Assembly: GCA_945827465.1 (NCBI GenBank)
Contig: CALZOH010000137.1
Coordinates: forward strand, 1-8,765
From: an uncultured Prevotellaceae bacterium
GTDB lineage: Bacteria; Bacteroidota; Bacteroidia; Bacteroidales; Bacteroidaceae
Length of the DNA: 8,765 nucleotides
Direction: 5' to 3'
How positions within the stretch are numbered: the stretch's first letter is position 1; every line of letters starts with the position of its first letter. Below are positions 5,870 to 8,765 of the stretch, in pieces. The position numbers were made by a program, and so were the translations under genes. Below the pieces are notes generated by a model that saw nothing but the letters and a program-made list of their open reading frames with translations, was not told the DNA's origin and made no database searches.

Positions 5870-6991
5870 ATGATAACAGCCGAACAATTAAAAGACCTAC
5901 AAGATAGAACCGAAGCCCTCTACCGCTACCTTGACATCGAACGCAAACAAGTCGAAGTGGAAGAAGAGGAACTTCGTACGCAAGCCCCCGGATTTTGGGA
6001 CGATCCGAAAGCTGCCGAAGAGCAAATGAAGGTGGTAAAAGGACTCCGCAAATGGATTGACAACTACCACGAGCTGAAGACGCTCGTCGACGAAGTGGCA
6101 TTAGCCTTCGACTTCTACAAGTCAGAAATGATTACCGAAGAAGAAGTCGACGAAAACTACACTAAAGCCCAGGATTTTCTCGAAGCCCTCGAACTTCGCA
6201 ACATGCTGCGCGAAGAAGAAGACTCCATGGACTGCGTCTTAAAGATCAACTCGGGCGCCGGCGGTACCGAAAGCCAAGACTGGGCCTCCATGCTGATGCG
6301 CATGTATCTGCGTTATGCCGAAAGCCACGGCTACAAGACCCGCATCAGCAATTTGCAGGACGGCGACGAAGCCGGTATCAAAACCGTAACCATTGAAATA
6401 GAAGGCGACGACGCTTACGGCTATCTCAAAAGCGAGAACGGCGTACACCGACTGGTTCGCGTCTCACCCTTTAACGCCCAAGGCAAGCGAATGACGTCAT
6501 TTGCCAGCGTCTTTGTCACCCCCTTGGTAGACGACACCATTGAAGTGGAAGTTGACCCGTCAAAAATCTCCTGGGACTTGTTCCGTTCAGGCGGAGCCGG
6601 CGGACAAAACGTCAATAAGGTAGAAACCGGAGTTCGACTCAGATATCAATTCACCGATCCCGACACCGGCGAAACGGAAGAAATCCTCATTGAAAATACG
6701 GAAAGTCGCAAACAGCTCGAAAACCGCGAAAACGCCATGCGACTGCTGCGCAGCCAACTCTACGACCGCGAACTGAAACGCCGCAGAGCAGCGCAAGCTA
6801 AAATCGAAGCCGGCAAAAAGAAAATCGAATGGGGCAGTCAAATCAGAAGTTACGTATTCGATGACCGTCGCGTAAAAGACCATCGTACCGGCTACCAGAC
6901 CAGTGATGTCGGCGGTGTGATGGACGGTAACTTAGACGGATTCATCAAAGCCTACCTCATGGAATTTGCCGAAAAGGAACAGGCGTCATAA
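5870..6991 (+). CDS. prfB: Peptide chain release factor 2 (RF2), single uninterrupted frame
   Basis: RF2 reads UGA and UAA stop codons on the ribosome and triggers hydrolysis of peptidyl-tRNA. The 373-residue protein has an N-terminal helical domain (about 1-110), the stop-codon reading tripeptide SPF at 199-201, and the catalytic GGQ at 244-246 within GGAGGQNVNKV. The tail carries the conserved WGSQIRSYVFDDRRVKDHRT region (321-340). I chose the ATG at 5870 (MITAEQLKDL) over an in-frame TTG at 5828, because the TTG would add 14 residues translated from the promoter. In most bacteria prfB needs a +1 frameshift at CTT-TGA-C near codon 25. Here the same place reads TAC-CTT-GAC (5927-5935, residues Y20-L21-D22) with no extra base and no upstream AGGGGG, so no frameshift is needed. 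The stop is TAA. Confidence 0.96.
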   Translation: MITAEQLKDLQDRTEALYRYLDIERKQVEVEEEELRTQAPGFWDDPKAAEEQMKVVKGLRKWIDNYHELKTLVDEVALAFDFYKSEMITEEEVDENYTKAQDFLEALELRNMLREEEDSMDCVLKINSGAGGTESQDWASMLMRMYLRYAESHGYKTRISNLQDGDEAGIKTVTIEIEGDDAYGYLKSENGVHRLVRVSPFNAQGKRMTSFASVFVTPLVDDTIEVEVDPSKISWDLFRSGGAGGQNVNKVETGVRLRYQFTDPDTGETEEILIENTESRKQLENRENAMRLLRSQLYDRELKRRRAAQAKIEAGKKKIEWGSQIRSYVFDDRRVKDHRTGYQTSDVGGVMDGNLDGFIKAYLMEFAEKEQAS

Positions 6992-7018
6992 ATATAGCTC
7001 ACATTAACATAATATACT

Positions 7019-7162
7019 ATGAGTAAGAAAAGTAAAATCCGCAACCAACAACGTGAGTTGCAAGCTGAAAAGAAAGCAAAAAAGATAGTAAACGGCATCT
7101 TCATCGGTCTTATTGTCCTGATGATTGTTCTGCTCGTCATCTATTCAGTGGTTGCATCCTAA
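7019..7162 (+). CDS. Small single-span membrane protein, 47 residues, function unknown
   Basis: This short frame reads MSKKSKIRNQ onward. It has a strongly basic N-terminal half with many Lys, Arg and Gln (1-22), one hydrophobic segment (about 24-45), and a two-residue tail (Ala46, Ser47). By the positive-inside rule the N-terminus should face the cytoplasm. There is no lipobox or signal-peptidase site that I can see. It starts 27 bp after the prfB stop with an A/T-rich, Shine-Dalgarno-less leader, and its TAA is 18 bp before a strong terminator, so it is probably the last gene of the prfB transcript. I do not recognise the family. The coding claim rests on the clean start, its protein-like composition and its fit between prfB and the terminator. 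Confidence 0.75.
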   Translation: MSKKSKIRNQQRELQAEKKAKKIVNGIFIGLIVLMIVLLVIYSVVAS

Positions 7163-7180
7163 AGACCACACAAAGCTGAT

Positions 7181-7227
7181 AAAGGCGGGAAAGGTTCTGA
7201 CAACAAGCCAACCTCTCTCGCCTTTTT
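7181..7227 (+). terminator. Rho-independent terminator after the prfB-small protein unit
   Basis: Arms 7181-7196 and 7210-7225 form a 16-bp stem (AAAGGCGGGAAAGGTT with AACCTCTCTCGCCTTT). It has 14 Watson-Crick pairs, one G-U (T) wobble and one mismatch around a 13-nt loop. The stem ends in a T run (7223-7227) followed by CCTTCTC. It separates the prfB unit from the CYTH-CDF pair. Confidence 0.88.
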
Positions 7228-7255
7228 CCTTCTCACACCATTATATTCCTCCCTC

Positions 7256-7744
7256 ATGCAGTCTGAAATTGAACACAAGTTCTTAGTGAAAGGCGACTAT
7301 CAATCGCTGTCGACCAACGTCACGCTGATGGCACAAGGCTACCTCTGTTCAAATGTCGAACGCTGTGTGCGCGTCCGCCTCAGCAACGACAAGGCGTGGA
7401 TTACAGTGAAAGGCCCCACTTCGTCAGACGGGCTTGAACGATATGAATTTGAAAAAGAGATTACCCTCGACGAAGGACAGCAATTACTGAAACTTTGCGA
7501 ACCGGGCGTCATCAAGAAACGCCGCTACCTCGTTCCTTTCGGAAACCACATTTGGGAAATCGATGAATTTCTTGGCGACAACGAAGGTCTCATCGTAGCT
7601 GAGATTGAAGTAGAGCGCAAAGACGAGACATTCGAGCTTCCGCCCTTCGTAGGAAAAGAAGTTACCGGCCTCTCGCGCTACTACAATGCCTCATTAATAC
7701 ATTATCCTTACTGCAAATGGTCAGATAACGAGAAACTGACATAA
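7256..7744 (+). CDS. CYTH-domain / triphosphate tunnel metalloenzyme, probable inorganic triphosphatase
   Basis: This small cytosolic protein of 162 residues is a single CYTH domain, the beta-barrel fold whose tunnel binds triphosphate with divalent metal. The signature ExExK is present at the N-terminus (Glu4, Glu6, Lys8 in EIEHKFLV). Tunnel residues typical of the family follow: QGYL at 27-30, Arg39 and Arg41, Lys52, Glu64/Glu66 in YEFEKEI, KKRRY at 87-91, WEIDEF at 100-105, and alternating Glu116/118/120. Small bacterial members studied elsewhere hydrolyse tripolyphosphate. Members of other branches make cAMP or hydrolyse thiamine triphosphate, so the substrate is not settled. The ATG at 7256 places ExExK at residues 4-8, as expected. 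It is followed by a CDF transporter after 22 bp. No -7-like promoter is seen between the preceding terminator and its start. Confidence 0.88.
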   Translation: MQSEIEHKFLVKGDYQSLSTNVTLMAQGYLCSNVERCVRVRLSNDKAWITVKGPTSSDGLERYEFEKEITLDEGQQLLKLCEPGVIKKRRYLVPFGNHIWEIDEFLGDNEGLIVAEIEVERKDETFELPPFVGKEVTGLSRYYNASLIHYPYCKWSDNEKLT

Positions 7745-7766
7745 AGCCCTTTCTATTCTCCACCTC

Positions 7767-8690
7767 ATGAACACTACCGAACGCGAAAAAAGCATCTACC
7801 GCATCACCCTGCTCGGCAGCATTGTCAACGCCTTATTACTCACGTTTAAGTTCATTGCCGGCATCCTGAGCGGTTCGGCAGCCATGTTGGCCGATGCCAT
7901 TCACTCACTCTCTGATTTTGCCACCGACATCATTGTCATTATCTTCGTCCGTTTGAGTAACAAGCCGCAAGACAAGGACCACGACTTCGGACACGGCAAA
8001 TATGAAACCCTGGCAACGGCATTCATCGGCCTGGCCCTATTGGCGGTCGGTTTCATGCTCTGTTATGAAGGCATGGAGAAAATCTTCCGTGCCTGGCAAG
8101 GCCAACCGTTGCAACAACCGGGATGGCTGGCACTGTGGGCAGCCCTCATCAGCATTGTCCTGAAAGAATGGATCTTCCGGGCTACCCGACGCGTCGGAAC
8201 GGCAACAGGCTCACCTGCCGTAGTCGCCAACGCCTGGCATCATCGCAGCGATGCCCTTTCGTCCATCGGCACGGCTTTGGGCATTGGTGGCGCCATCCTG
8301 TTAGGACCGAAATGGGCGGTGCTTGATCCGATTGCAGCAACGATAGTCAGCCTCTTCATCATTCGTGCAGCCTATAGCCTGCTCCGACGCTCCGGCGGAG
8401 ATTTGCTCGAAGAAAGCCTGCCCGACGAAATCGAATCCGAAATCACCCGATTGGCCGAAGAAGAACCGCAGGTGAGCGAAATCCATCACCTCTGCACACG
8501 ACGCATCGGCAGCTACATCGCCATTGAGATGCACCTCAGAATGCCCGGAAACATCTCATTATTTGAGAGCCATCAACACGCCAGTAACATTGAGCACAAA
8601 CTGCGCCGGCACTTCGGTCATAACACCCACATCATTCTCCACGTGGAACCGCTCAAGGTGGAGGGACAATACCGACAACCCGAACAATAA
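7767..8690 (+). CDS. Cation diffusion facilitator family divalent metal transporter
   Basis: This inner-membrane antiporter would export divalent metal ions from the cytoplasm in exchange for protons. The 307 residues show six hydrophobic segments (about 13-34, 38-61, 81-104, 118-137, 150-178, 183-205) and a cytoplasmic C-terminal domain (about 210-297). The transport-site motifs are in segment 2 (ADAIHSLSD 42-50, with Asp43, His46 and Asp50) and segment 5 (ANAWHHRSD 154-162, with His158 and Asp162). The loop DHDFGHGKYE (71-80) is typical of the family. The C-terminal domain carries the histidines IHHL (239-242) and HIILHVEP (288-295), resembling the metal-sensing sites of the E. coli homologue FieF. 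HxxxD pairs in both segments suggest Zn(II) or a related metal, but metal choice cannot be fixed from sequence. It is probably in one operon with the CYTH gene. The stop is TAA. Confidence 0.94.
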   Translation: MNTTEREKSIYRITLLGSIVNALLLTFKFIAGILSGSAAMLADAIHSLSDFATDIIVIIFVRLSNKPQDKDHDFGHGKYETLATAFIGLALLAVGFMLCYEGMEKIFRAWQGQPLQQPGWLALWAALISIVLKEWIFRATRRVGTATGSPAVVANAWHHRSDALSSIGTALGIGGAILLGPKWAVLDPIAATIVSLFIIRAAYSLLRRSGGDLLEESLPDEIESEITRLAEEEPQVSEIHHLCTRRIGSYIAIEMHLRMPGNISLFESHQHASNIEHKLRRHFGHNTHIILHVEPLKVEGQYRQPEQ

Positions 8691-8704
8691 GCAATGAGGC
8701 GGCA

Positions 8705-8723
8705 GAAAAGCCACGGCTCTTTC
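8705..8723 (+). terminator. Weak hairpin after the CDF gene, possible terminator
   Basis: GAAAAGC and GCTCTTTC can pair as 7 bp with one bulged base around a CACG loop, 15 bp past the CDF stop. What follows is ATTTAAG, not a proper T run, so termination here is doubtful. No other terminator is visible before the window ends. Confidence 0.25.
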
Positions 8724-8765
8724 ATTTAAGATACAATCGAGTGAATAGTGTCCCTTACCCGATTC

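Noticed and set aside
8691..8765. Possible RNA gene or next gene at the right edge
   Set aside because: Only 75 bases remain, with no tRNA fold, no open frame of note and only a weak hairpin.

Overview
The window looks like chromosomal DNA from a Bacteroidota member, most probably Prevotella-like (Bacteroidales). Three things suggest this. The encoded proteins closely resemble Bacteroides/Prevotella versions, namely an enlarged 640-residue LptF/LptG-type permease next to ribBA, the FadD-like ligase, and RF2. The promoter-like elements are TAnnTTTG, the -7 consensus of that phylum's primary sigma factor. Starts lack Shine-Dalgarno sequences. The genus is an inference from remembered family resemblance.

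Layout. Positions 1-274 are non-coding: two 41-bp tandem repeats at the window edge, a very GC-rich tract, and a rho-independent terminator facing left. Positions 275-3421 hold a leftward two-gene operon: an LptF/LptG family permease (lipopolysaccharide export) followed after 9 bp by ribBA (first steps of riboflavin synthesis). Positions 3422-3992 are a 571-bp divergent intergenic region. It carries promoter-like elements for both directions, an operator-like palindrome, a second GC-rich tract, and a leftward promoter-terminator pair that could produce a short RNA of about 110 nt or an attenuated leader of the permease operon. Positions 3993-7162 read rightward: a long-chain acyl-CoA ligase, prfB (release factor 2, without the usual programmed frameshift), and a 47-residue single-span membrane protein, closed by a good hairpin terminator. 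Positions 7256-8690 hold a CYTH/triphosphate-tunnel protein and a cation diffusion facilitator 22 bp apart, probably co-transcribed.

The genes are mostly housekeeping: envelope biogenesis, flavin synthesis, fatty-acid activation, translation termination, polyphosphate or nucleotide triphosphate hydrolysis, and metal export. I see no mobile element, CRISPR array, phage or defence system, and no clear evidence of an undescribed multi-gene system. The points most worth following up are the possible short RNA upstream of the permease operon, the uninterrupted prfB reading frame, the unannotated small membrane protein, and the edge repeats.
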